9,422 nt of DNA from an uncultured Collinsella sp. (GTDB lineage Bacteria; Actinomycetota; Coriobacteriia; Coriobacteriales; Coriobacteriaceae): positions 1 to 9,422 of the forward strand of contig CABUKY010000066.1 of the NCBI GenBank assembly GCA_902492185.1, written 5' to 3'. The notes below the pieces were generated by a model that had not been told where the DNA came from, did no database searches, and saw nothing but the letters and a program-made list of their open reading frames with translations. Shown here piece after piece: positions 1 through 6,349 of this stretch (position 1 is the stretch's first letter; each line of letters starts with the position of its first letter). The position numbers and the translations under genes are program-made.

Positions 1-343
1 GGTTTCAAACCGGGCTCGAACGAACATGCCTATTGACAATGGCTTTCTCATATTAGATTTAGGCCCGGTGACTTGAATCAGCGGTCATCCCGGGCCCATC
101 AGAGCTCGTAGAGCTCTTGGTTGCTTTGGTCTCGCTCTTCACGGCGCTTATCGAACTTTCCGAGGCACTCAAGCAGCATTCGAAGCATAACAAGTCGCTG
201 CCATTAAGGCACTGACCTCTTGACCAAGCAACGGCGCTGCCCAGCTATCACCCTTGGGCTGCCGTCAACTTTATTCTATCCGCGAGCATCTGGTTTACCA
301 AATGGATTTTCGGTAAAGGAAGCACGGCACGCCCGCAAAACCA
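1..343. other. Region without a convincing gene: two hairpins and a possible decayed frame
   Basis: No credible gene is seen in these 343 bases. A stem-loop at 62-96 pairs GGCCCGG with CCGGGCC and, inside it, TGAC with GTCA, with a two-base bulge. A second at 101-117 pairs AGAGCTC with GAGCTCT around GTA. Neither is followed by a clear U tract, so calling them terminators of the upstream ATPase gene would be a guess. On the minus strand, the frame from 341 to 99 holds peptide-like stretches interrupted by TAG (278-276) and TAA (206-204). Its last part, from ATG at 188 to TGA at 99, encodes 29 residues (MLRMLLECLGKFDKRREERD and nine more) without a ribosome site. A TTGACA at 33-38 on the plus strand lacks a good -10 partner. 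No tRNA can be folded at the left edge. Confidence 0.5.
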
Positions 344-1639
344 CTACGCCCCAAGTGCCGCCATGGGAATCACCGCCACGCCGTCGTCGCGTGTGTAGGC
401 AATGCTCCCCTTTCCAACCACGACCGCCAAAAACGCCGGCGCGGCATTCTGGGCGGCAGGATTGGAGAGCACTTTCCTCTCCAGCGCCTTGAGATTTCTC
501 GCTCCATCGTCTGCTTTCGCATCACTCAGCTTGACCTCGATGGCTCCCCAGCGCCCGTCGTGCTCAACGATCAGATCGACCTCAAGGCCCTTCTCATCTC
601 GGAAATAATGGACACTGTTGTCGACACCGCCGTAGGTGGAAAGGAACACGCGCACGTCGCGCAGGACGAGATTCTCAAAGAGCATCCCCAGCGTTTGCAT
701 ATCGCCAAGCAGCCGCTCAGGGGTAGCCCCCAGCAACGCCGCCGCAAGTGACGGGTCACAGAAGTAGCGCTTGGGGCGCACGCGAACGCGGGCCTTCGAG
801 CGCATGGGCGGCTCCCATCCGCACAGGTCCTCGGTCAGCTTGAGCCTGTTGAAGAGGTCCAAGTACGCAGCGATGGTCCTCTCGTCGGGGCCCGCCTCAC
901 CGTACGAGGCGTCCTTTACGAGCGTCTTGTACGTGACAGCCTGGCTCTCGTTCATGGCAAGAGCTCGCAAAAGGCCGTGTGCAAGCTCGGGCGACATGCC
1001 CTCGTCCAGCACGTTGACGTCGAGCACCGAGTGCACGTACTGGCTTGCCGTCTCTCGCGCAAGATCTTCCGAAAGCCCAAGATTTGCAGGCCAACCGCCC
1101 CTGCAGCACCAGCGGGCGACGTCATCCACCGTGCTCTCGCGACGCTGAGGGGCAAAATCCTCGCCCTTAAAGAGGCTTGCCAGTGACACGAGCGGCTCGC
1201 CGTCGCCCGACTCACACAGGGCCATGGGGCGCATTGACAGACGGGCGATCCTACCCGTGCCGGAATGACGAACATGGCTGCGCTCCTCGCTTTTGAGCGC
1301 GGTCGAGCCCGTGAGCAAAAGTGTCCCCCGTTCGTTGCCGCTCGCGTCCACGAAACGCCGGGCGGCATCCCAAACCTCGGGCACCTCCTGCCATTCATCG
1401 ACCAGGTGTGGCGCATCGCCGATGAGCGCCAGGCTTGGGTCGACCTCTGCCGCCGCACGCTGCGCAGGCTCATCGAGCCTGGAGACGCTCGCCGAGCGAG
1501 AGAGCGCCGTCCAGGTCTTGCCGCACCATTTGGGGCCGTTGATCTCCACACAGCCAAACGCCCGCATAAGGGTGTCGAGGCGCTCCTCTATGAGCCGGGG
1601 CCTATATCCCTTTTGGGTCAATCTCTTTGGTGCATCCAT
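344..1639 (-). CDS. AAA_14/DUF4143 ATP-binding protein with C-terminal PD-(D/E)XK-like domain
   Basis: A 431-residue soluble protein of the AAA_14 plus DUF4143 family, common in gut anaerobes and archaea, with no agreed function. Walker A is GPKWCGKT (35-42), Walker B LVDEWQ (79-84), and LLLTGST (107-113) matches the sensor position. The middle part (about 170-300) contains the RGGWP motif (180-184) and YFCDPSLAAALLG (292-304), both typical of DUF4143 proteins. The C-terminal part has EVD (353-355) and IEVK (367-370), a PD-(D/E)XK nuclease-like signature. Length is normal for the family and the frame is intact. The ATG at 1639 is the first in the frame; a stop lies upstream within the repeat array, and GAGAGGG is a ribosome-site candidate at a rather long spacing. 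The gene follows the DUF234 ATPase by 185 bases. The two ATPases share overall design but not sequence, so they are not a recent duplication. Confidence 0.88.
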   Translation of the reverse strand: MDAPKRLTQKGYRPRLIEERLDTLMRAFGCVEINGPKWCGKTWTALSRSASVSRLDEPAQRAAAEVDPSLALIGDAPHLVDEWQEVPEVWDAARRFVDASGNERGTLLLTGSTALKSEERSHVRHSGTGRIARLSMRPMALCESGDGEPLVSLASLFKGEDFAPQRRESTVDDVARWCCRGGWPANLGLSEDLARETASQYVHSVLDVNVLDEGMSPELAHGLLRALAMNESQAVTYKTLVKDASYGEAGPDERTIAAYLDLFNRLKLTEDLCGWEPPMRSKARVRVRPKRYFCDPSLAAALLGATPERLLGDMQTLGMLFENLVLRDVRVFLSTYGGVDNSVHYFRDEKGLEVDLIVEHDGRWGAIEVKLSDAKADDGARNLKALERKVLSNPAAQNAAPAFLAVVVGKGSIAYTRDDGVAVIPMAALGA

Positions 1640-1640
1640 A

Positions 1641-1650
1641 GACGGCCGTC
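1641..1650. promoter_or_regulatory. Ten-base palindrome next to the DUF4143 ATPase start codon
   Basis: GACGGCCGTC is a perfect palindrome one base upstream of the ATG at 1639. It lies between that codon and the ribosome-site-like GAGAGGG (1657-1651 on the minus strand), leaving a spacer of about 10-11 bases. As mRNA it could pair with itself only between molecules, so a DNA operator half-pair is more plausible. Chance cannot be excluded in GC-rich DNA. Confidence 0.35.
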
Positions 1651-1658
1651 CCTCTCTA

Positions 1659-1773
1659 TCACGCGATATGCGAAATTACGCCATTCTCAATGCTGATTTT
1701 ACGCTACTTTCAATGTAGTTTTTACGCCATGACAGATGTAGTTTTTACGCCATTTTCATTGAAGGTTTTACGC
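1659..1773 (-). repeat. Five-unit 23-base direct repeat upstream of the DUF4143 ATPase gene
   Basis: On the minus strand GCGTAA begins at 1773, 1750, 1727, 1704 and 1681, exactly 23 bases apart. The first four units share the start GCGTAAAA, and units 2 and 3 are identical over their first 15 bases (GCGTAAAAACTACAT). Units 1, 3 and 4 end in a CATTGA- or CAATGA-like block. The fifth unit (1681-1659) keeps GCGTAA and a central CAT but is otherwise diverged. The period is not a multiple of three and the frames hold stops, so the array is not coding. It fills most of the 185 bases between the two ATPase genes and ends about 20 bases before the second start codon. It resembles an operator or iteron array more than a CRISPR, since there are no spacers. 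Confidence 0.9.
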
Positions 1774-1824
1774 TTGGCATCCTTAGCGCGACCCATTCCG
1801 AGCATCACATCAGAGCGTGCTTGG

Positions 1825-3216
1825 TTATCTCCGCTCGCACATCTCGGCAAACGAAATCAGCTTGGCATCTCCCCTGCTCGCCGCAGCTTCCTGACATCCT
1901 TGCGTAAAGCCTCGCTTCGAGAAGATCGCATAGCTTTTGTGCTGCCGCCTAAAGAGCTCGCTTCGATGCACGAGCTTTTGCAGCACGTCTTCGCCCACCG
2001 GTTCATTGCGCCATTTGCATTCCGCAAACAGCGCAGTGCCCTCGCCATCGTCAACAATCAAGTCGATTTCTTCCTGCGTATGCGTGCGATTATCCGTCCC
2101 CCACCAGCGCCCAACGCTTGCCGGAACCACATCAAGCTGGCCCGCCCGCGCGAGTTCGTACACGTATTGTCTGCATATAAGCTCAAAGACCGTACCCATG
2201 TAATCCGATACGTGCGGCTCAATGCGCTCATACGCCATCTCGGCCATATCGTTTTGAATCAGCCCGATGTTCTGCGGAACAAACTTGTACCAGAACCTAA
2301 ACATCTGATCGCTCAGCAGATACACGGCTCGCTTATTGCTCGTCTCGTTTAGGGGCAGCTCGCGCTCGACAATCCCAAGCGACGCCAGCTTATCCACATA
2401 GCTCTTTACGTTGCTCGCAGGGATTCCCGTAGAGCTCGCAATCTCCGAGATCTTCGAGCGCCCCTGGGCAATTGCTTGCACGATCGCATCATATTGCTCG
2501 GGATTGCGGCACTCCTGCAATAGCAGGTTACTCGGCTCCTCAAAGAGATAGCCCGTAGGAGTTAGAAAAAGACGTTTGATGTTGTCCTTGAGCGGTGCGG
2601 CAGGATCGACTTTCTCGATATATGCAGGAATGCCACCTGTCATGCCATAGCAAACTGCAGCGTCTTCGCGACCCATGCTCTGCCACGACCCGAGGGTCGT
2701 CGTAAAATCGAGCGGCATGATCTTAAACTGGGCCGTACGCCTACCGTATAGTGGGCTCTCGTAGCCCAACACCTGTTCCTCCATAAACGAAAGAGACGAG
2801 CCGCATAGGATCAGCATTAGCCTGGTCTCTTTGTATAAGTGGTCGATCTTGTCTTGCAGCAACGAGCTGATCTCGGGATTCGATTGGGCGAGATAGGGAT
2901 ACTCGTCAATCACGACAATCAAACGCTCCGTTCGAGCCATGGTGACCAATGCATCGAACGCCTCGTCAAAACTACGAAACGACACACCTGCAGCACCAAC
3001 CGAGCCTGCAAGTATCGCCTGGCTAAAGCCGTGCAGGTTTGCCTCCGCATTGGTACGACGAGCTTGAAAGTAAATAGCCTTCTTGCCTTGGATGAACTCT
3101 GTGATAAGGCGCGTTTTACCCACACGACGGCGGCCGTAAATCACAGGCATCTCAAAGGAGTCCGTGCCATACAGTCGATTGAGCTCGGACATTTCCGCTG
3201 TTCTTCCGACAAACAT
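1825..3216 (-). CDS. ATPase_2/DUF234-type ATP-binding protein with C-terminal PD-(D/E)XK-like domain
   Basis: A 463-residue P-loop ATPase of the family often called archaeal-type ATPases, whose cellular role is not established. It begins with MFVGRTAEM, typical of the family. Walker A is GRRRVGKT (28-35), Walker B is LIVVIDEYPYL (99-109, with D104 and E105), and LCGSS (137-141) fits a sensor position. Residues about 240-300 look like a winged helix (SEIASSTGIPASNVKSYVDKL), suggesting DNA binding. The DUF234 part carries EID (383-385) and ECK (399-401), the pattern of a PD-(D/E)XK nuclease-like fold. There is no signal peptide or membrane segment. The start is set by the AAGGAAGG ribosome site. 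The gene stands alone behind its own palindrome-laden promoter and uses codons such as AGA more freely than xdhD, hinting at horizontal origin. The domain names are solid; the function is unknown, and whether the nuclease-like site cuts DNA is open. Confidence 0.88.
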   Translation of the reverse strand: MFVGRTAEMSELNRLYGTDSFEMPVIYGRRRVGKTRLITEFIQGKKAIYFQARRTNAEANLHGFSQAILAGSVGAAGVSFRSFDEAFDALVTMARTERLIVVIDEYPYLAQSNPEISSLLQDKIDHLYKETRLMLILCGSSLSFMEEQVLGYESPLYGRRTAQFKIMPLDFTTTLGSWQSMGREDAAVCYGMTGGIPAYIEKVDPAAPLKDNIKRLFLTPTGYLFEEPSNLLLQECRNPEQYDAIVQAIAQGRSKISEIASSTGIPASNVKSYVDKLASLGIVERELPLNETSNKRAVYLLSDQMFRFWYKFVPQNIGLIQNDMAEMAYERIEPHVSDYMGTVFELICRQYVYELARAGQLDVVPASVGRWWGTDNRTHTQEEIDLIVDDGEGTALFAECKWRNEPVGEDVLQKLVHRSELFRRQHKSYAIFSKRGFTQGCQEAAASRGDAKLISFAEMCERR

Positions 3217-3223
3217 AGACCAT

Positions 3224-3231
3224 CCTTCCTT
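3224..3231 (-). promoter_or_regulatory. Strong ribosome binding site that sets the ATPase start
   Basis: AAGGAAGG on the minus strand lies seven bases before the ATG at 3216-3214. It argues for this start and against the much longer frame that stays open upstream to 3924. A second GGAAGG, in the loop of the inverted repeat (3261-3256), is 32 bases further upstream. Confidence 0.75.
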
Positions 3232-3286
3232 TACGTTATAGCTAGCTATATTATACCTTCCTATAATATAGCTAGCTATAACGTAA
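3231..3286. repeat. Perfect 25-base inverted repeat with nested palindromes upstream of the DUF234 ATPase gene
   Basis: The arms 3231-3255 and 3262-3286 are exact reverse complements, with a six-base loop CCTTCC (3256-3261). Each arm contains TATAGCTAGCTATA, itself a perfect 14-base palindrome (3237-3250 and 3267-3280), so the two copies lie exactly 30 bases centre to centre, about three helical turns. The element is AT-rich within a GC-rich genome. It overlaps the probable -10 box and reaches the first base of the ribosome site of the following gene. It most resembles a double operator for a dimeric repressor or self-regulating protein; as RNA it would also form a long stem-loop. The bases just outside the arms (T at 3230 and T at 3287) do not pair. 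Confidence 0.92.
3250..3278 (-). promoter_or_regulatory. Probable promoter of the DUF234 ATPase gene
   Basis: The minus strand reads TATAAT, a consensus -10 box, at 3255-3250. About 17 bases upstream, where a -35 box would lie (around 3278-3273), the sequence is TAGCTA inside the second palindrome and does not match TTGACA. Transcription would begin around 3242, giving a leader of about 25 bases. Because the inverted repeat is symmetrical, the same TATAAT occurs on the plus strand at 3262-3267 and could fire in the opposite direction. Both palindromes overlap promoter positions, so a bound protein would block RNA polymerase. Confidence 0.55.
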
Positions 3287-3338
3287 TTCGACAAGCGGCG
3301 CACACGAAAGGGGCGGTACACCACCGCACGTGGACCGT

Positions 3339-3462
3339 TCCGGAAAATGCATCCCGTTCTGGAGCCAAAAACTGGGCCGTAGTTTCCGCCAAGCATCCCA
3401 TCCGGAAAGCGTGTCCCGTTCTGAGCGCCAAATCCGGGACGCAGTTTCCACTCCAAACAAAG
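3339..3462. repeat. Two tandem copies of a 62-base hairpin-forming repeat
   Basis: Copy 1 starts at 3339 and copy 2 at 3401. Three blocks recur with exactly 62-base spacing: TCCGGAAA (3339 and 3401), TCCCGTTCT (3352 and 3414) and AGTTTCC (3381 and 3443), with diverged bases between. Each copy is an imperfect inverted repeat. In copy 2, GGAAA and GTCCCG (3404-3418) pair with CGGGAC and TTTCC (3435-3449) around a loop of about 16 bases. Copy 1 (3342-3387) keeps the outer GGAAA/TTTCC pairing but has a weaker inner stem. No open frame is conserved between them. They look like REP- or MITE-like intergenic repeats; I cannot tell whether further copies exist in the genome. Confidence 0.65.
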
Positions 3463-3490
3463 GGCCCCGGCTCGCGATGGAGCTGGGGCC
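3452..3490 (-). terminator. Probable intrinsic terminator of the ygfK-ferredoxin-xdhD operon
   Basis: On the minus strand, GGCCCC (3490-3485) pairs with GGGGCC (3468-3463). An inner GCTC/GAGC stem (3483-3480 with 3473-3470) follows across one A/C mismatch and closes a six-base loop. The stem is followed by CTTTGTTTGG, a modest U-rich tract. It starts 70 bases after the xdhD stop and separates that operon from the ATPase gene. The interrupted U tract makes it weaker than a textbook terminator. Read on the plus strand the mismatch becomes a G-U pair, but no U tract follows there. Confidence 0.5.
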
Positions 3491-3559
3491 AAAGGCGCAG
3501 CATATACAGTTGATGTTGAGCGCGAACAGCCCATCAGCAATGGTCGTCCGCACCCCACC

Positions 3560-6337
3560 CTACCCGCGGTTGCGAACGCGGCTGTACGGCGTATCCACCA
3601 TGGGCAGATCCGGACGCAGCTTGCCGTCGAATGCGCGATAGGCGTTCTGTACGGCGGGCGCCGTGGGAATCGTTGCGATCTCACCGATGCCCTTGCCGCC
3701 GTATGCCACGGGCAACAGCTCGTCCTTCTCCACGTAGATGGCGTGGATATTCGGAATCTCGGGCGCACGGAACAGCCCGAGCGTACCGTACCTTGCCTGG
3801 GGTACGCAGTCCTTGAGCGGCCAGTCCTCGGTAAGCGCATAGCCCATACCCATGAGCACGCCGCCTTCGATCTGACCCTGGATGGAGATGGGGTTGACCA
3901 CCTTGCCGGAATCGTGCGCGGCATAGACCTCGCTCACGCGGCCGTCATCATCCAGAATGACCACATGCGTGGCAAACCCGTAGCAGATGTGGCTCTTGGG
4001 GTTGGGAACGTCGGCGCCCAGCTTGTCGGTCGGCTCCAGGTACACGTAGCCAAACTCGCATCCCTCGAGCGCCTTGATGGCAGCCGCGGGATCCTGAGGA
4101 TGCATACCCTGGCCGGCGACGAGCTCCTGCGTGCGCAGCTGATAGGCGCGACCGTCGTCGTACTCAATCTTGACGCCGTCGCCATGCGCGCTCACGGGAG
4201 TATCGGGTGCGGGCTTGCCGGCCTCGATGTCAAGCATGGCATCGCGCAGCAGGAAGGCGGCACCGCGCACGGCCTCGCCGGTCACGACCGTCTGACGCGA
4301 GCCAGACGTGGTGCCGGAGTCGGGAGCGTTCTCGGTGGAGCACTCGCCATTGGCAATGCAGCTCAGCGGCAGACCGCAGGCCTCGGCAACGTCCTGCAAA
4401 ATGACCGTGTTGCACCCCTGGCCGATGTCGGACGTGGCGGCGTAGACCACGGCGCGGCCATCCTCGACGCGGATCTTGCAGCGGCCGGCATCGGGCAGGC
4501 CCACGCCCACGCCGGCGTTCTTCATGGCGCAGGCGATACCGGCGTGTCCGGGATGCGCGTAGTAGGCATCCTTGACCTCGAGCAGCGTCTCCTTCAGTGC
4601 CGTGGAGCAATCGGCAATCTGGCCGTTGGGCAAAACCTCGCCCGGCTCGATGGCGTTACGGTAGCGGATCTCCCACGGATCCAGGCCGACCTTCTCGGCC
4701 AGCAGGTCGATCAGGCTCTCGAGCGCAAACTCGGACTGGCAAACGCCAAAGCCGCGGTACGCACCGGCGGGCGGGTTGTTGGTGTAGTAGCCAAAGCCGC
4801 GAATGTCGGTGTTCTGGTACTTGTAGGGGCCGACGGCATGCGTACAGGCGCGCTCGAGCACCGGGCCGCACAGCGACGCGTAGGCGCCGGTATCAAAGTT
4901 GATCTCGCAATCCAGGCCGGTAAAGTTGCCCTCGGCGTCGCAGCCCAGTGTAAAGGTGCCGTCCATGGCGTGACGCTTGGGATGGAAAGCGAGCGACTCG
5001 GCACGCGTGAGCTTACACTTCACAGGACGCTGGAACTTATATGCGGCGAGCGCGGCCAAGTGCTGGATGGACACGTCCTCCTTGCCGCCAAAGCCGCCAC
5101 CCACGAGCATGGTCTCGACGACCACGCGCTCGGGCTCGCTATCCCAGCCAAACATGTGAGCGCACTCTTTGCGCGTGTCGTAGGCGCCCTGGTCGGTCGA
5201 CTGCACCTTGACGCCATTCTTGTACGGGAAGGCAACGGCGCACTCGGGCTCCAAGAAGGCATGCTCGGTAAAGGGCGTGGTAAAGCGCTGCGTCACGGTA
5301 AACGCGCTCTCTGCCAGCGCCTTGGCGGCGTCACCGCGCGTCACGTGACGGCTCTGGCACACGTTGTCCTTGAGCTCCACCGTGTTGCCAAAGGCAAAGA
5401 AGCTGTCGTGCAGGCGCGGGGCGTCGGCAGACCTGGCCTCGGCGATGTTGCGCACGGGCTCCAGCGGCTCGTAATCAATCTTTACGAGCTTCTTGGCCTT
5501 CTCGAGCGTCGCCTCGTCCTCGGCAACCACCAGCACGATGGCATCGCCCACGCAGCGGGTGATGTCGCCCTGGGCGATCATGACGTCCCAGTCCTGGATA
5601 AGGTGGCCGACCTGGTTGACCGGCACGTCCTCGGCGCGCAGGATGCCAACCACACCGGGTAGGGCCTCGGCCTTGGAGGTATCGATGGAGAGCACGCGGG
5701 CACGCGGATACTTGGAGCGCACGGCGCTGGCGTAGGTCAGGCCCGGCTGGTCGATCTCGTCGATGTCGTCGGGGTACTTGCCCTCGCCGAGCACCTTCTT
5801 GCGCACGTCAATACGGAAGGCGCGCTTGCCCACGCCGTAGTCGTCGCCGCGCTCCAGATCCTCGTCGATCTGCTTTTCGCCGCGGAGCACCGCAGCGGCC
5901 AGCGCAATGCCCTCGATAATCTTTTTGTAGCCGGTGCAGCGGCAAACATTGCCGCGGATGGCGTACTTGATCTGCTCCTCGGTAGGCTCGGGATCCTCGG
6001 CGATGAGCGCTGCACCCGCCATGACCATACCGGGGATACAAAAGCCGCACTGCACGGCGCCCACGGCGCCAAAGGCGTACACAAAGGCCTCGCGCACGTT
6101 CTCGGGCAGGCCCTCGACAGTCACGATGTCGCGGCCGGCGGCAAGGGCGGTGGTCAGCACGCACGCCTTGACGGCCGCACCGTCCACATGGATGGTGCAG
6201 GTGCCGCAGGCGCCCTCGGAGCAGCCGTCCTTGGCGGAGTGAATGTGCAGGTCGTCGCGCAGATAGCGCAGCAGCGGTTTGTTTTGGGTCGTCGTGTGCT
6301 CGACGCCGTTAACGGTAAAAGTGAATTCCTGTGCCAT
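3560..6337 (-). CDS. xdhD: Selenium-dependent xanthine dehydrogenase-type hydroxylase, fused [2Fe-2S] and molybdopterin subunit
   Basis: A 925-residue molybdenum hydroxylase that probably adds water-derived oxygen to a purine such as xanthine or hypoxanthine. A plant-type [2Fe-2S] domain (C39, C44, C47, C59) is followed by the helical [2Fe-2S] domain (C97, C100, C132, C134), a hammerhead domain at about 180-290, and the molybdopterin domain to the end. Landmarks are GGGFGGKE (413-420), AYRGFG (526-531), DIGQG (637-641) and GKGIGE ending in E886, the expected catalytic glutamate. E420 and R528 sit where I expect the purine-contacting residues Glu802 and Arg880 of bovine xanthine dehydrogenase. 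The small and large subunits are fused and there is no FAD domain, as in E. coli XdhD (956 residues). The family needs a labile selenium cofactor rather than selenocysteine, and there is no in-frame TGA. The ATG at 6337 has a good ribosome site, AAGGGA, six bases upstream. The substrate is inferred, not proven; nicotinate or another heterocycle is possible. Confidence 0.93.
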   Translation of the reverse strand: MAQEFTFTVNGVEHTTTQNKPLLRYLRDDLHIHSAKDGCSEGACGTCTIHVDGAAVKACVLTTALAAGRDIVTVEGLPENVREAFVYAFGAVGAVQCGFCIPGMVMAGAALIAEDPEPTEEQIKYAIRGNVCRCTGYKKIIEGIALAAAVLRGEKQIDEDLERGDDYGVGKRAFRIDVRKKVLGEGKYPDDIDEIDQPGLTYASAVRSKYPRARVLSIDTSKAEALPGVVGILRAEDVPVNQVGHLIQDWDVMIAQGDITRCVGDAIVLVVAEDEATLEKAKKLVKIDYEPLEPVRNIAEARSADAPRLHDSFFAFGNTVELKDNVCQSRHVTRGDAAKALAESAFTVTQRFTTPFTEHAFLEPECAVAFPYKNGVKVQSTDQGAYDTRKECAHMFGWDSEPERVVVETMLVGGGFGGKEDVSIQHLAALAAYKFQRPVKCKLTRAESLAFHPKRHAMDGTFTLGCDAEGNFTGLDCEINFDTGAYASLCGPVLERACTHAVGPYKYQNTDIRGFGYYTNNPPAGAYRGFGVCQSEFALESLIDLLAEKVGLDPWEIRYRNAIEPGEVLPNGQIADCSTALKETLLEVKDAYYAHPGHAGIACAMKNAGVGVGLPDAGRCKIRVEDGRAVVYAATSDIGQGCNTVILQDVAEACGLPLSCIANGECSTENAPDSGTTSGSRQTVVTGEAVRGAAFLLRDAMLDIEAGKPAPDTPVSAHGDGVKIEYDDGRAYQLRTQELVAGQGMHPQDPAAAIKALEGCEFGYVYLEPTDKLGADVPNPKSHICYGFATHVVILDDDGRVSEVYAAHDSGKVVNPISIQGQIEGGVLMGMGYALTEDWPLKDCVPQARYGTLGLFRAPEIPNIHAIYVEKDELLPVAYGGKGIGEIATIPTAPAVQNAYRAFDGKLRPDLPMVDTPYSRVRNRG

Positions 6338-6349
6338 GGTGATTCCCTT
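6338..6349 (-). promoter_or_regulatory. Ribosome binding site of xdhD
   Basis: The 12 bases between the ferredoxin stop (TAG, 6352-6350) and the xdhD ATG read AAGGGAATCACC on the minus strand. The AAGGGA core lies six bases from the start codon. It fixes this ATG as the start and shows tight operon packing. Confidence 0.8.

Noticed and set aside
1..30. A tRNA 3' end at the left edge, suggested by TTCGAGC on the minus strand
   Set aside because: The bases on each side of the loop-like motif do not pair into a T arm and no acceptor stem or other arms can be placed.
33..59. Plus-strand promoter with TTGACA at 33-38
   Set aside because: The best -10 match (TAGATT) is at 15-base spacing and no plus-strand gene follows.
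1659..1773. 23-base repeats as a CRISPR array or a type III antitoxin RNA array
   Set aside because: The units abut with no spacers, which excludes CRISPR. The neighbouring protein is a P-loop ATPase and not a ToxN-like endoribonuclease, so a type III toxin-antitoxin system is not supported.
1690..2352. Plus-strand open frame of 220 codons
   Set aside because: It starts inside the 23-base repeat array and continues antisense to the DUF234 ATPase, without a ribosome site or recognisable domain.
2839..3513. Plus-strand open frame of 224 codons across the inverted repeat
   Set aside because: It is antisense to the ATPase N-terminus and then translates noncoding repeats; the product has no recognisable motif.
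3217..3924. N-terminal extension of the DUF234 ATPase to a start at 3924
   Set aside because: The frame is open but runs through the inverted repeat, the 62-base repeats and the end of xdhD. The family start MFVGRT and a strong ribosome site fit 3216.
3743..5662. Long plus-strand open frame of 639 codons
   Set aside because: It lies wholly antisense to xdhD, whose domains and cysteine motifs are unmistakable. Its protein is a low-complexity mix rich in A, G, L, V and H, as expected of the reverse strand of a GC-rich gene.
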